Shown: positions 27,201 through 37,026, counted from the first letter of the stretch. The stretch is 64,000 bases of DNA from Vibrio sagamiensis NBRC 104589 (GCF_007990935.1 NZ_BJXJ01000004.1:90880-154879), one strand, 5' to 3'. Notes: generated by a model from the sequence alone, not told the origin. Made by a program: numbers and translations.

Positions 27201-28067
27201 CTATTGGGAAAGTATTTTCTTTATCAACGACTCAGCTTGTTCAAAATAATGTCCACCAAATAAATTACAGTGGTTGAGAATGTGATAGAGGTTGTAGAGA
27301 TCTCTGCGTTGTTTATATCCTTCAGCTAGAGGGGCGACAGACTGGTAGCCTGTATAGAAATCTGATTGAAATCCACCAAAAAGTTCAGTCATGGCGATGT
27401 CACATTCACGATCCCCCCAATAACAAGCGGGATCAAAGCATAATGGACCAGCAGGGCTAAGGGCTGTATTTTCATTCAACAGATTACCATGTAACAAAGA
27501 CGGGCTAGGGAAGTGACTTGCTAAAGATTGTTTGATTAAAGAAACAAAGTTGTTAATATCAACCCAAATAATCCCTTTCTCTTTGAGTAACTGCAACTGC
27601 CAGCCAATCCGATGTTCTGCGAAAAAAACGTTCCATTTTTTATGCCACTGATTAGGTTGAAGCGTTGCTCCAAGGTAATTATCACTGTCAAAGCCAAACT
27701 CTTTTTGTTCTCCCCATAAATGTAATCTGGCAAGTTGCTGGCCAAACTTAAAACTATTATTGTTGCCTTCTAAGGGCTTTGTTGGTAGGTAGTTAAGGAC
27801 AATAAAAGCATGAGTTTTAGTATTGCTCGTTAAAACCACTTCTGGCACAAATAAAGTAGAGCTTTCTCTCAAGAGGTGTAAACTTTCGGCCTCTGTCTCA
27901 AATTTTGTCAACAATCTTCGGTCGTTGATTTTAACAAAATATCTTTGAAAGCCGTCATTGATCATGTAGCTTTGGCTAATGTCACCACCGGACATTTTGG
28001 ATTTTTCAGTTATGCAATATTCAAACATTAATGTCGCAGAAAGTTGTTGTGATATGGCTTGCCACAT
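27201..28067 (-). CDS. Fructosamine kinase family protein with altered catalytic motif
   Basis: A 288-residue YniA-like member of the fructosamine/ketosamine-3-kinase family, which phosphorylates glycated amines or ribulosamines for repair. The start MWQAISQQLS matches the family and was chosen over an ATG/GTG ten codons upstream. The APH fold is evident: YFVKIN (nucleotide lysine), FAEHRIGWQLQLL and FDPACYWGDRECDIAM (metal-binding Asp). In the catalytic loop, however, where relatives have HGDLWxGN, this protein reads HGNLLNEN. The catalytic Asp is therefore Asn (codon AAT) and the Trp and Gly are also lost. It may be inactive or altered. It is followed closely by the CPXCG gene. Confidence 0.88.
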   Translation of the reverse strand: MWQAISQQLSATLMFEYCITEKSKMSGGDISQSYMINDGFQRYFVKINDRRLLTKFETEAESLHLLRESSTLFVPEVVLTSNTKTHAFIVLNYLPTKPLEGNNNSFKFGQQLARLHLWGEQKEFGFDSDNYLGATLQPNQWHKKWNVFFAEHRIGWQLQLLKEKGIIWVDINNFVSLIKQSLASHFPSPSLLHGNLLNENTALSPAGPLCFDPACYWGDRECDIAMTELFGGFQSDFYTGYQSVAPLAEGYKQRRDLYNLYHILNHCNLFGGHYFEQAESLIKKILSQ

Positions 28068-28594
28068 ACATACATCCTCGAAGAATCTATTGACCACTAT
28101 TAGTCTAGAGCATGGTTGCGACTAATGGTGTGTAATAAAACGAACTTATCTGTTTTTTTTTGGGGTGAAAATGGATATTTTGATTAAGCCTGGACTAAGT
28201 TGATTTGTGTATCGATTTTTGAACCAGCATCTGTATCCTAGTTGACATGGGTCTTGTGATCATTTGCCACTAGTAAGAAAGTCAACATATTCTTCCCTCA
28301 ATCAAATTTCGTGAAATCGGAAATATTTTATTAGGTATATTATCTGCAATCGCTAAAGTGCGTGATATAGCCTCACATCGTGCGAAAGAATCTGGCCGAA
28401 ACAAATCTGTAATTATCGAAGCAGTTAATTTTCGAAGTATATGTAAGGTTAGCTTACTATATTTAATAAATAGTGATAATTGTCCGTATAATATAAATGG
28501 ACCAAAAATTTATGTATTCAAAGAAAGCATATACTAAGTAACCTTAGCAAGCTGGAGCCGACTAATATCAAAATATATAAAACTCATAGGAGCT
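28068..28594. other. Intergenic region with an ATG-less open frame
   Basis: About 530 bases. From 28277 to 28537 one plus-strand frame stays open for 86 codons and ends with TAA, but it has no ATG. Its only GTG, at 28358, has no ribosome site. The translation includes VRDIASHRAKESGRNKSV, which I do not recognise. A terminator follows directly at 28595, so something may be transcribed here: a small RNA, or a decayed gene. Confidence 0.35.
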
Positions 28595-28624
28595 TCACAT
28601 TGAAAATGTGAGTATTTTTTTCTT
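28595..28624 (+). terminator. Rho-independent terminator
   Basis: Stem TCACATT / AATGTGA with loop GAA, followed by GTATTTTTTTCTT. No recognised gene lies immediately upstream on this strand, implying an unannotated transcript ending here. Confidence 0.7.
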
Positions 28625-28719
28625 CACAATGCAAGAAGTTAGTGAATTTCTCCCTCAATCGCTTAATATGAAGGCCGCCCTCTTTTTTCTAGAAGAATAT
28701 TTTATTATGGAGAATTATC

Positions 28720-29064
28720 GTGGTATTGGAAACTGATGGTTATCTTGCTCTTATTGAGTATTTGTCGCTTCACCTAGATCTATTTACTTCAGAAATAGGG
28801 GATACTGGAATGGAAAGTATTGAAGATGTCGTAACCGATATGGTCGCCTCCAATATTATGTCTATTTTTGAACAAAATCCAGATTTGTACTCCAGTGTGC
28901 GTTTTAAACTTCTAAAAGAAGCTGATGCAGTGGTAGAAGATTTAAGTGAAGTTCTGGCTGGTGTTTGGATTATGAAGGCAACTAACGAACAGATTGTGTT
29001 TTTAGATGAGTACATTGCTTTGGTAAAAAATCTTTTTGATACAGCAATTGCAACGTATGATTAG
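28720..29064 (+). CDS. DUF3802-like conserved small protein
   Basis: A 114-residue acidic, mostly helical soluble protein beginning with GTG behind ATGGAGA. It resembles the DUF3802 family found in Vibrio and relatives (VTDMVASNIM, FEQNPDLYSSVRFKLLKEAD, FLDEYIALVKNLFDTAIA). No catalytic motif, signal peptide or membrane segment is visible. It stands alone, convergent with the NlpC/P60 gene. Role unknown. Confidence 0.82.
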   Translation: MVLETDGYLALIEYLSLHLDLFTSEIGDTGMESIEDVVTDMVASNIMSIFEQNPDLYSSVRFKLLKEADAVVEDLSEVLAGVWIMKATNEQIVFLDEYIALVKNLFDTAIATYD

Positions 29065-29185
29065 CTACCTTGTAATAACTTTTAAAAGTGGAATCTTTCT
29101 CGAGACAACGCTATCAAAACCCAATAAAAATACGATATTTGACTAAATACCGTGTAAAGCTAAAGAAGAACAGTGTCTAAACAAG

Positions 29186-29683
29186 CTATAAAGTCACTCT
29201 TCGTACTTGCCAAAACTTGGAGGCCCAGTAAGGGTTGTCCATTCTTGAAATAATTACTCCTTTTGATGTTGATGCATGCATAAACTGCTTATCACCTAGA
29301 TAAACCCCAACGTGGTATGTGTTCCTTCGAGTCTTAAAAAATACTAAGTCACCTTTTTGTATATCATTCCAGCTGACTTTTCTTCCTCGTTTGACTTGCT
29401 GTCGAGTGGTTCTGGGTAATAAAATTCGATAAGCCTCTAAAAATGCTTTTTGTACAAGAGCTGAACAATCAATTCCAGATTTTTTCGTGCCTCCGAATAA
29501 GTAAGGGGTACCTTGCCATTCTTTGTAGAACTTTAAAAGACCACTATGCTGAATAACCTGTTTTTCATTAGTAGAGTTTACATTTTGTATATCAATATCT
29601 GAGTGCAAGCTGTTATTTGAGCTACAAGCGCTTAACGTGATTGATAGAAACAGAGGAAGGAAAGCCACACGTACCTTGTCCAC
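29186..29683 (-). CDS. NlpC/P60 family lipoprotein (probable murein DL-endopeptidase)
   Basis: About 165 residues. The best start is GTG 29683, preceded by TTTGGAG, which puts a lipoprotein signal peptide (VAFLPLFLSITLSACSS) at the N terminus. The NlpC/P60 domain follows, with catalytic Cys in GIDCSALVQKAF, His in YHVGVYLG and a third polar residue in QFMHAST. Members such as MepS/Spr cut peptidoglycan cross-links to allow wall growth. Length is normal for the Spr group. It is preceded by about 180 non-coding bases; no partner gene. Confidence 0.88.
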   Translation of the reverse strand: MDKVRVAFLPLFLSITLSACSSNNSLHSDIDIQNVNSTNEKQVIQHSGLLKFYKEWQGTPYLFGGTKKSGIDCSALVQKAFLEAYRILLPRTTRQQVKRGRKVSWNDIQKGDLVFFKTRRNTYHVGVYLGDKQFMHASTSKGVIISRMDNPYWASKFWQVRRVTL

Positions 29684-29914
29684 TTTGAGCACTCCAAATT
29701 TGTTAGGTTGGTAATTGTGTATCAAAATCAACTAATGTTATAGCTATTAATTCGGTGCTTTTCAAAGTAATAATGATCTTAAGTTAATGTTTAGATAACT
29801 TTATGAGCGAATGTGTTGCAAATTAGTCAGCTTTCGTGACGTTGTCACATTTCGTTGCCCTAAAAATGGACTTCACCCCCCTCAATACCATGTAAAGTAC
29901 TGAGGTAAGATATA

Positions 29915-30712
29915 TCATTTAAAGCGGAAAGGTTGCATTAGCAACTTGAACAGAGTTTGTTCTTCAGGAGATCGAATTTCTTTTATTCCGATGATCATTT
30001 TTTCATGTTCTGACTTAGCTTGATGGGTTTTAAAACTATGATCCCAAATAGACAGAAAAAAGCCAAAGTTTGAGTGGCTTTCGTTTAGGTTGATTGAATG
30101 GTGAATACGATGCATGTCAGGGGTGACAATAAACCAGCGAAGTTTTTTATCGACTAAGCGAACTAAGCGGCCGTTACTGTGATTAAACATCGCACTTACA
30201 TTAAGCAGTATCTCAAAAATAATGATCGCAATCGGGGAAACACCCAAAATAAAAATGGCCATGATTTTTAAAAATAAGGAAAGAATCATTTCAATTGGGT
30301 GAAAACGAATGGCGGTGGTAACGTCGACATCAAGGTCACTGTGATGAACGCGATGAAGCTTCCATAAGTAAGGCACCATGTGAAACAAACGGTGCTGAGC
30401 ATAAATAAGCAGATCAAGTAACAGCAAGCTTACCATTAGGTTAGCCCACCAGGGAACGGACAAATAATGCAACGCACCCCATTGGTTATCATCAGCAATC
30501 GTCGCAGCTTGTATAGTGGCTAATGGTACTAAGAGCGCAATTAACGCACTATTGATGGTTAGTAAGGAGAGATTATGAAACCAACGAAACCTGCGAGTTA
30601 ATGTCAGTGTTCTTCTTGGGATTTTCTGTTCCCATATTGCACACAGCATGAATGCGGCAATAAAACAAATAAACCGTACCTCAGAAGCGTTATCGACCAT
30701 ATAATCTAACAA
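29915..30712 (-). CDS. Sterol desaturase/fatty acid hydroxylase family membrane protein
   Basis: A 265-residue membrane protein with about four helices and the di-iron histidine boxes HRLFH, HRVHH and MHRIHHS. The family hydroxylates or desaturates lipids; some bacterial members act on alkylglycerols or ornithine lipids. The substrate here cannot be told. It is divergent from the DTW-domain gene. The region at 29879-29904 just beyond its stop holds a weak hairpin, CCTCA-TAC / GTA-TGAGG, without a T-tract. Confidence 0.88.
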   Translation of the reverse strand: MLDYMVDNASEVRFICFIAAFMLCAIWEQKIPRRTLTLTRRFRWFHNLSLLTINSALIALLVPLATIQAATIADDNQWGALHYLSVPWWANLMVSLLLLDLLIYAQHRLFHMVPYLWKLHRVHHSDLDVDVTTAIRFHPIEMILSLFLKIMAIFILGVSPIAIIIFEILLNVSAMFNHSNGRLVRLVDKKLRWFIVTPDMHRIHHSINLNESHSNFGFFLSIWDHSFKTHQAKSEHEKMIIGIKEIRSPEEQTLFKLLMQPFRFK

Positions 30713-30898
30713 TGTCTTTTTCCTTTCCTTTTTCTCTTAAGTAATACCTTTAGCAACTTAGAACGGTTCACTTTGAGATAGTCTTAAAGCTTTTAAGTGG
30801 TTATCTCCATGAAGTACTCTTACAGTCAAGCGACCTTGAGCTTATTTGGGTATACAAGTAGAATCTCGCTCTATTTTGCTATTGTTGACCGATTTCTA

Positions 30899-31654
30899 AT
30901 GAGAATCCACGCTTTTCACCGTTTATACCAACACCGTCAATCCATCTCAACTAAGTCTTTTAAGGCTCGTGGTTGTAAAGTCGTGAGATGCCCGTATTGC
31001 CAAGTATCACTGCAATACTGCTTATGTGCGTTACAGCCTGATCTAACGACGGATGTTGCATGTTTGCTTCTGGTATCGGAAAACGAAGTGTTTAAGCCTA
31101 GTAATACAGGGCGCTTAATTGCAGATGTAATCAGTGAATCCTATGTGTATCAGTGGAATAGAACCAACCCTGATAACGAAATGTTAGACCTAATTAATAA
31201 TCCGCGTTATCAGCCCGTAATTATTTTTCCGGCTGATTATGTTGATGACCCAGAACGTTTGTTATCTAGTTTAACAATTGAGCACACAAAGCATGAAGTA
31301 ATGGGTAGAAAAAAATGGCTGTTTATTTTCATTGATGGCAGTTGGCGAGAGGCGCGTAAAATCTTTCGACGCTCTGACTTTTTGCAGTCCTTACCCGTAC
31401 TCTCTATCGACCCAGAATTTGTCTCTGAATATATAATGCGGCGTTCCGATAATGAGCAGCATCTTTCAACAGCAGAAGTTGCTTCGCTGGTGTTGGAGCA
31501 AGCGGGAGAAGAAAAGGCATCGCAATGCTTACAACTGTGGTTTGAAACTTTCCGTGAAACGTATATGTTAACTAAAACAAGGGTGAAAACCGATCCTTCT
31601 CGTCCTTGTTTAAAGCAATTTGAACAATGGCTAAAAACCGAGAAGTCACTCTAA
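30899..31654 (+). CDS. tapT: tRNA-uridine aminocarboxypropyltransferase (DTW domain)
   Basis: About 251 residues. It contains an N-terminal zinc-ribbon-like CPYCQ and CLC motif, the SAM-binding segment FKPSNTGRLIADV and the DTW-family signature here reading DGSWREARKIFRRS. E. coli TapT (YfiP) installs acp3U at position 47 of tRNA using SAM. I favour ATG 30899 (MRIHAFHRLYQHR), the usual family start, over an ATG-type start 34 codons upstream, although no strong ribosome site precedes either. Monocistronic or followed by nagK after 160 bases. Confidence 0.85.
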   Translation: MRIHAFHRLYQHRQSISTKSFKARGCKVVRCPYCQVSLQYCLCALQPDLTTDVACLLLVSENEVFKPSNTGRLIADVISESYVYQWNRTNPDNEMLDLINNPRYQPVIIFPADYVDDPERLLSSLTIEHTKHEVMGRKKWLFIFIDGSWREARKIFRRSDFLQSLPVLSIDPEFVSEYIMRRSDNEQHLSTAEVASLVLEQAGEEKASQCLQLWFETFRETYMLTKTRVKTDPSRPCLKQFEQWLKTEKSL

Positions 31655-31815
31655 GTAATAAACATAAGTGCTCAAACTGCGAAGCTTCTTCATAACAGTA
31701 AAGAGATAAATCAGAAACGGGTCACGGTATATCGATGATGAGGTATAGATAATATCATCAATTCGACTCGAGGATGCTTGGTTAGAGTCAAAAGCGCAGT
31801 ATAGGAGATAATTGC

Positions 31816-32730
31816 ATGTATTACGGCTTCGATGTTGGTGGCACGAAAATAGAATTTGGTGCATTTAACGATGATTTGGAACGTGTAGCCACTGAACGAG
31901 TTCCGACACCGACGAATGACTATAAATTGTTGGTTAATACCATCTCCGATCTAGTCGATAAGTACGATACAGAGTTTGGTTGTGAGGGCAGTATTGGACT
32001 TGGTCTGCCGGGAATGGAAGATGCTGACTCAGAGACGGTTCTGACGGTTAACGTACCTGCTGCAAAGGGTAAGCCTCTTCGAGCTGATCTTGAAGCAAAA
32101 GTAGGGCGTGAGGTCAAAATTGAAAACGACGCTAATTGTTTTGCCTTATCAGAAGCGTGGGATGAAGAATTACAGCATGAGCCTTCTGTTTTAGGGTTGA
32201 TACTTGGGACCGGCTTCGGTGGTGGAATTATCGTTGATGGCAAGGTATTTTCAGGTCGAAATCATGTGGCTGGCGAAGAAGGGCACACACGACTCCCTCT
32301 TGACGCTTGGTTCCATTTAGGGGAAGACGCGCCACTCTTACCATGTGGGTGTGGAAAAAAAGGCTGTTTAGACAGTTATTTGTCTGGCCGAGGCTTTGAA
32401 GACTTATACACGCATTATTATAGTGAAGAGAAAAAAGCAGTCGATATCATCACCGCCTATAAAGCAGGTGAAGCAAATGCTGCCGAACATGTCGATCGCT
32501 TCATGGAATTGTTAGCGATTTGTTTGGCTAATGTTTTTACTGCCATGGACCCACATGTTGTCGTTCTGGGTGGTGGTTTATCAAACTTTGATCTGATTTA
32601 TGATGAGATGCCTAAGCGTATTCCCAAACATCTCCTATCTGTCGCAAAATGTCCAACGATCATCAAAGCAAAGCATGGTGATTCTGGTGGTGTTCGTGGC
32701 GCCGCTTTCTTGAATATTAAACCATCGTAA
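31816..32730 (+). CDS. nagK: N-acetylglucosamine kinase (ROK family)
   Basis: A 304-residue cytoplasmic sugar kinase phosphorylating GlcNAc released by murein or chitin turnover. It shows the ATP motif [10 protein letters not shown] (6-15), catalytic Asp in [11 protein letters not shown], the ROK glycine segment GTGFGGG and the zinc motif [10 protein letters not shown]. Length equals E. coli NagK. TAGGAG lies upstream of the ATG. The chitin-rich habitat of vibrios fits this role. Confidence 0.93.
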   Translation: MYYGFDVGGTKIEFGAFNDDLERVATERVPTPTNDYKLLVNTISDLVDKYDTEFGCEGSIGLGLPGMEDADSETVLTVNVPAAKGKPLRADLEAKVGREVKIENDANCFALSEAWDEELQHEPSVLGLILGTGFGGGIIVDGKVFSGRNHVAGEEGHTRLPLDAWFHLGEDAPLLPCGCGKKGCLDSYLSGRGFEDLYTHYYSEEKKAVDIITAYKAGEANAAEHVDRFMELLAICLANVFTAMDPHVVVLGGGLSNFDLIYDEMPKRIPKHLLSVAKCPTIIKAKHGDSGGVRGAAFLNIKPS

Positions 32731-32754
32731 TTTCATATTCACTTCATATCCGGG

Positions 32755-32791
32755 TATCCAGCGTATTAGCAAAAACCTAATACTCTGGATA
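32755..32791. terminator. Hairpin after nagK
   Basis: Inverted repeat TATCCAGCGTATTAG / CTAATACTCTGGATA (14 of 15 pairs) with loop CAAAAAC, starting 25 bases past the nagK stop. No T-tract follows, so it may be a weak or Rho-assisted terminator. The following 240 bases to the yjdM start hold nothing else recognisable. Confidence 0.5.
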
Positions 32792-33030
32792 CTGCGTAAG
32801 TTAATTAGCTAAAGCATAAACCCATCGATACCTTTCTACGTCCTAATCTCTGTAGTAGAAATTTACCTTTATCTGGATTAATTGAACTTAATTTCAATAG
32901 GTTACCGTGAAGTTTTGTATTTGCTTTTTGGCTAATATTTATCCAAGAGATATATCTAAGTAAGAGCACTCGATCACCTTCGTAAAAAAGACTATTATGT
33001 GTGAAATTTCCATTGTATAGCTATTAATCT

Positions 33031-33360
33031 ATGTCTTTTCCTCCTTGCCCTAACTGTCAATCAGAATTTGTTTATCAAGACCAAAATGTATTAGTTTGTC
33101 CTGAATGTGCTTATGAGTGGGACCCTTCTGAAATTGAAGAAAGCATACAAGTAAAAGATGCTAATGGAACCTTGCTGAATAAAGGCGATAAAGTCACACT
33201 AGCCAAAGATTTAAAAGTAAAAGGCAGTTCTATTGTGCTGAAGATTGGCACTAAAGCTCTCATAAAACGCATAAAGGAAGGGAAAGATCATCAATTGGAT
33301 TGTCGTGTCGACGGTGCGGGCGAGATGTTAGTTACCGCTCAGTTTGTTAAAAAATCTTAA
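33031..33360 (+). CDS. yjdM: Zinc-ribbon protein YjdM (PhnA family)
   Basis: A 109-residue protein with an N-terminal zinc ribbon (CPNC at about 6-9 and CPEC at about 28-31) and a C-terminal SH3-like PhnA domain (DANGTLLNKGDKVTLAKDLK). It was once linked to phosphonate use but has no established activity. No clear ribosome site precedes the ATG (GCTATTAATCT), which may mean a very short leader. Alone between nagK and a dispersed repeat. Confidence 0.9.
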   Translation: MSFPPCPNCQSEFVYQDQNVLVCPECAYEWDPSEIEESIQVKDANGTLLNKGDKVTLAKDLKVKGSSIVLKIGTKALIKRIKEGKDHQLDCRVDGAGEMLVTAQFVKKS

Positions 33361-33379
33361 GTACCCAATACAACATAAA

Positions 33380-33446
33380 TATACCTAAGTGACAGGTTCC
33401 CAAGATCATCACGCTGAACAAAGCATTTTGAGGTTACTTGGATATA
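33380..33446. repeat. Dispersed inverted-repeat element, short copy
   Basis: A 67-base element. The left end TATACCTAAGTGAC and the right end GCATTTTGAGGTTACTTGG (reading ATATCCAAGTAACCTCAAAA on the other strand) match the ends of the long copy at 26693. An internal GCTGAACA matches the TGTTCAGC/GTTCAGC of that copy. It lies 20 bases after yjdM. Confidence 0.65.
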
Positions 33447-33527
33447 GATTCCACAAGAATAAAACCCAAGTCGTTTAGATTGGCTTGGGTTAGTCCTGTA
33501 CTACGAACTGGAAAGTTTTTACTGTCT

Positions 33528-33794
33528 TTATTTGTCTTTTTTTCCAACACCTAAGTTTTCTTTTTGAGCGAGAGTGATCTTAGTAAAACCGAGCTTTCTG
33601 AAGTGGTTATCACGGTAATTTCTCACTGCTTTTGTATCCGATACCGCTTCAATTTGTTGCTCCATCTTTAAATAGGCAGAAATATCAATCCCTTCTGCTT
33701 CAGCTACCGCTTCATGAATATTACGATGTTGCTGATAAGAAAACGTCAGTTCTTTGTCTTCATTTTTATACGTGTAAAGAATGGTACGAGCCAT
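33528..33794 (-). CDS. DUF2960-like conserved small protein
   Basis: An 88-residue basic soluble protein beginning MARTILYTYKN, resembling the DUF2960 family of vibrios and relatives (FSYQQHRNIHEAVAEAEGID, DNHFRKLGFTKI). No known motif or membrane segment. The start is preceded by the purine-rich AGAGAGACTGCT. Role unknown. It lies between two short dispersed repeats. Confidence 0.78.
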   Translation of the reverse strand: MARTILYTYKNEDKELTFSYQQHRNIHEAVAEAEGIDISAYLKMEQQIEAVSDTKAVRNYRDNHFRKLGFTKITLAQKENLGVGKKDK

Positions 33795-33858
33795 AGCAGT
33801 CTCTCTGGATAAAGTTTGATAAACCTATGAAAGCCAGATGGACCTGACTTCAAAATAC

Positions 33859-33919
33859 GGAACCCGAGTGATATCAAGACACTCAAAAAGGGCGAACGTC
33901 TTGAGGTCACTTTGGTATA
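33859..33919. repeat. Dispersed inverted-repeat element, second short copy
   Basis: A 61-base element with arms AACCCGAGTGATATCAAGAC (33861-33880) and GTCTTGAGGTCACTTTGGTA (33898-33917). The arms are mutually complementary over most of their length and match the ends of the copies at 26693 and 33380. It sits just beyond the mobB stop codon and could serve as its transcript-end hairpin. Confidence 0.65.
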
Positions 33920-33951
33920 ATGTTAGATTTTGCCTTGAAGAGAGAGAATTG

Positions 33952-34500
33952 TCACGCTTTACAAGTGCTGTGTTGTTGGTTGAATGTTTCAATAAACTGC
34001 ATAACAAATCGCGCAATTGCGTCAATATCATTGATATTCATGTGAGGGAGGGGGGTATCAAGTCGGTTGCTATCGGAAGCAATGGCGATGATGTTGTCAT
34101 CGAAAGGATGCAACCATGGTTTCCCTACTTGTTCGCGATGAAGTTCTATTTTGGGAAATGCAATATTCTTACAGCCTTCAACCAAAATCGCATCGAGAGA
34201 GCTTTGATCGAAAGACTCTAATAGATGATAAAAGCTTGTCTCAGCATTGGGGGTTTCCGTCATTAACACATGACGATAACGGGAAGCAATTAACATTTGA
34301 GAGGCCCCCGCTTTTCTCAAGCGATAGCTATCTTTTCCTGGTTGATCAACATCAAAGTCATGGTGAGCATGTTTTAACATCCCAATACGTAACCCTGACT
34401 GTGTTAATTTGGGTAAGAGTGCCTCAAGCAAGGTGGTTTTTCCGGTGCCAGAATAGGCGGCAAACCCCAAGATTGGTATTTTAATGTATTTTGAGTTCAT
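33952..34500 (-). CDS. mobB: Molybdopterin-guanine dinucleotide biosynthesis adaptor MobB
   Basis: A 182-residue P-loop protein with Walker [13 protein letters not shown] (about 18-29), then [16 protein letters not shown]. It assists MobA in attaching GMP to molybdopterin for nitrate, TMAO and formate enzymes. It overlaps the mobA end by 20 bases, so the two are translationally coupled. Confidence 0.93.
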   Translation of the reverse strand: MNSKYIKIPILGFAAYSGTGKTTLLEALLPKLTQSGLRIGMLKHAHHDFDVDQPGKDSYRLRKAGASQMLIASRYRHVLMTETPNAETSFYHLLESFDQSSLDAILVEGCKNIAFPKIELHREQVGKPWLHPFDDNIIAIASDSNRLDTPLPHMNINDIDAIARFVMQFIETFNQQHSTCKA

Positions 34501-35083
34501 AAGAGTTATCCAATATCGCGAGCTCTTCTGGTGTATTTAAATTGATAAAGTTTCGTGGTGAATCGCTAAAGTCAACATAATGGGTATTACACTCCGTATA
34601 AAGGCGAGTGATTTTTCTTTCCCCGCGTAGCAAGAAGGCATTGATCTGGGGAAGGATACGCTTGTGCATAAGCGTAAATACCGGTTGTGGGTATTGGCCA
34701 TCGTGCGCCACAACGATATCGACGTTTTCGTTAGCGGCCTGACAAAATCGAGTAACAAGGTAAGGTGAAATAAAAGGGCAATCACAGGGTACAAAGCCAA
34801 CCCAATCGGTTGTCGCATAGTTCAACCCTGACTGGAAACCACTGACAGGTCCCAGAAAGCCATCTGTTTTATCACTGAACACAACAGCAAATTTTTGGTA
34901 TGACTCTAGGTTTCGGTTAGCATTAATAAATAAATTAGAAGTCTGATTAGATAAGCATTTTACTACGTGTTCGATTAAAGGCTTATCAAGGAATTCGATT
35001 AATCCTTTATCTCTTCCTCCCATTCTACTGGCCTGTCCGCCAGCTAATATAACCCAGCTTGTTTTATTTGGTATAATCATCAT
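34481..35083 (-). CDS. mobA: Molybdenum cofactor guanylyltransferase MobA
   Basis: A 200-residue nucleotidyltransferase that links GTP to Mo-molybdopterin to form MGD. The GTP motif [18 protein letters not shown] (about 13-30) and GFVPCDCPF (Mg-binding Asp) are intact. First gene of a mobA-mobB pair. Confidence 0.94.
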   Translation of the reverse strand: MMIIPNKTSWVILAGGQASRMGGRDKGLIEFLDKPLIEHVVKCLSNQTSNLFINANRNLESYQKFAVVFSDKTDGFLGPVSGFQSGLNYATTDWVGFVPCDCPFISPYLVTRFCQAANENVDIVVAHDGQYPQPVFTLMHKRILPQINAFLLRGERKITRLYTECNTHYVDFSDSPRNFINLNTPEELAILDNSYELKIH

Positions 35084-35398
35084 TCTCGTTGGAGTTTATT
35101 TTAATCAAAGAGGTGATTGGGGACCATTCACATCATTTAACAGTAGTCATCAAATTTTAACCCTAGCACAAAGCTAAATTGGATAATTTGAGCTTGATTA
35201 ACATTTAATGTGATAGAGTTAAAGTTTGAGATAACAGCAGTGTAAAATAGAAATAAACTCTCGAAGAGAGGCTTCAATTTTGTACGAATAGGCTCAACCA
35301 AGTAAAAATTCGCAAAAACAAAGCTTGAAGTGTGACGCCTTAAGAAGTAACGTGACGCGAATTTTCTCAATAAACTCAACATTGCTAAGGTAAAGGTT
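35084..35398. other. Intergenic region between mobA and ybiT
   Basis: About 315 bases between divergent genes, presumably holding both promoters. I see no RNA, repeat or gene. A minus-strand frame across 35137-35409 looks like chance: no family resemblance and it would overlap the ybiT start. Confidence 0.4.
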
Positions 35399-36985
35399 TT
35401 GATTTCCACAGCGAATATTACTCAACAATTTGGCGCCAAGCCGTTATTTGAAAACATCTCAGTTAAATTTGGAGAGGGCAACCGCTACGGCTTAATTGGA
35501 GCGAACGGTTGTGGTAAATCCACCTTTATGAAAATACTCAGCGGTGAGCTTGATCCAAGTAGTGGTAATGTGAGCTACGATCCAAATGAACGTGTTGCCA
35601 AACTTAACCAGAATCAATTCGCTTATGAAGAATATACGGTTATTGATACGGTGATTATGGGCCACAAAGAGCTTTGGCAAGTGAAGCAAGAACGCGATCG
35701 TATTTATTCTCTTGCTGAAATGAGCGAAGAAGATGGAATGAAGGTTGCCGATCTTGAAGTTCAATTCGCAGAAATGGATGGCTACATGGCAGAAGCGAAA
35801 GCGGGTGAATTATTACTTGCTGTAGGCATCCCTTTGGAGCAACACTTTGGTTTGATGAGTGAAGTAGCACCGGGTTGGAAACTCCGTGTCCTTCTTGCTC
35901 AGGTACTTTTTGCTGACCCAGATATCATGTTACTTGATGAACCAACCAACAACTTGGACATGGATACTATTCATTGGTTGGAAGAAACACTCAATGCACG
36001 TAACTGCACTATGATCATTATTTCACACGATCGCCACTTCTTAAACTCAGTATGTACTCATATGGCTGACTTAGATTATGGTGAGTTACGTGTTTATCCA
36101 GGTAACTATGATGAGTATATGACTGCAGCCTCTCAAGCCCGTGAGCGTTTACTCAATGACAATGCGAAGAAGAAAGCGCAAATTGCTGAGTTACAAACAT
36201 TCGTTGCTCGTTTCTCTGCTAATGCATCTAAAGCAAAGCAAGCAACTTCACGCGCAAAGCAAATCGATAAAATTAAACTGGATGAAGTTAAAGCTTCAAG
36301 CCGTCAAAGCCCATTTATTCGCTTTGAGCAATCAAAAGAGCTTTTCCGTAATGCTTTGGTGGTTGACAACCTGACTCAAGGTTTTGAGCACGATTTATTC
36401 AGCGATTTTAGTGCTATTTTTGAAGTAGGTGAACGTGTTGCTATCATCGGTGAAAACGGTGTGGGTAAAACAACATTCTTAAATACGTTGGCCGGAGCAC
36501 TAGAGCCTCGTAACGGTGAGTTTAAGTGGTCTGAAAATGCTAATATCGGCTACTATGCTCAAGATCATGCACATGACTTTTCACAAGACCTTAATCTTAC
36601 AGAATGGATGGGGCAATGGAGACAAGAAGGCGATGATGAGCAAGCTGTCCGTGGATTTTTAGGACGCATGTTGTTTGGTCAAGATGATATTAAGAAATCG
36701 GTCAAAGTATTGTCTGGTGGAGAGCAGGGCAGAATGCTGCTTGGTAAGCTGATGATGCACAAACCTAACATGTTGTTAATGGATGAACCGACTAACCACA
36801 TGGATATGGAGTCGATTGAGTCATTGAATACGGCACTTGAACAATACAAAGGCACCTTATTCTTTGTTTCTCATGACCGAGTTTTTGTTGACTCTTTGGC
36901 GACTCGAATTATCGAAATTCGTGATGGCAAAATCACTGACTTTAAAGGAACTTATGACGAATTTTTGAAATCAAGAGATTCTTAA
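35399..36985 (+). CDS. ybiT: ABC-F family ATPase YbiT
   Basis: A 528-residue soluble protein with two ABC ATPase domains and no membrane segment. Walker A motifs are GANGCGKST (about 34-42) and GENGVGKTT (about 354-362); the Walker B runs are [14 protein letters not shown] and [18 protein letters not shown] proteins act on the ribosome; YbiT is one of the four E. coli paralogues and this sequence follows it closely. Translation starts at TTG 35399, preceded by TAAAGG. A bidirectional terminator follows. Confidence 0.93.
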   Translation: MISTANITQQFGAKPLFENISVKFGEGNRYGLIGANGCGKSTFMKILSGELDPSSGNVSYDPNERVAKLNQNQFAYEEYTVIDTVIMGHKELWQVKQERDRIYSLAEMSEEDGMKVADLEVQFAEMDGYMAEAKAGELLLAVGIPLEQHFGLMSEVAPGWKLRVLLAQVLFADPDIMLLDEPTNNLDMDTIHWLEETLNARNCTMIIISHDRHFLNSVCTHMADLDYGELRVYPGNYDEYMTAASQARERLLNDNAKKKAQIAELQTFVARFSANASKAKQATSRAKQIDKIKLDEVKASSRQSPFIRFEQSKELFRNALVVDNLTQGFEHDLFSDFSAIFEVGERVAIIGENGVGKTTFLNTLAGALEPRNGEFKWSENANIGYYAQDHAHDFSQDLNLTEWMGQWRQEGDDEQAVRGFLGRMLFGQDDIKKSVKVLSGGEQGRMLLGKLMMHKPNMLLMDEPTNHMDMESIESLNTALEQYKGTLFFVSHDRVFVDSLATRIIEIRDGKITDFKGTYDEFLKSRDS

Positions 36986-37026
36986 TCAAGACATAAGTTT
37001 TAAATAAAATTCTTTTCAAGTCGAAT

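Noticed and set aside
28629..28736. A 35-codon frame just after the terminator at 28595.
   Set aside because: No ribosome site upstream of its ATG and it overlaps the well-supported GTG start of the DUF3802-type gene.
35137..35409. A 90-codon minus-strand frame between mobA and ybiT.
   Set aside because: It would overlap the ybiT start and shows no recognisable domain; looks like a chance frame in an intergenic region.
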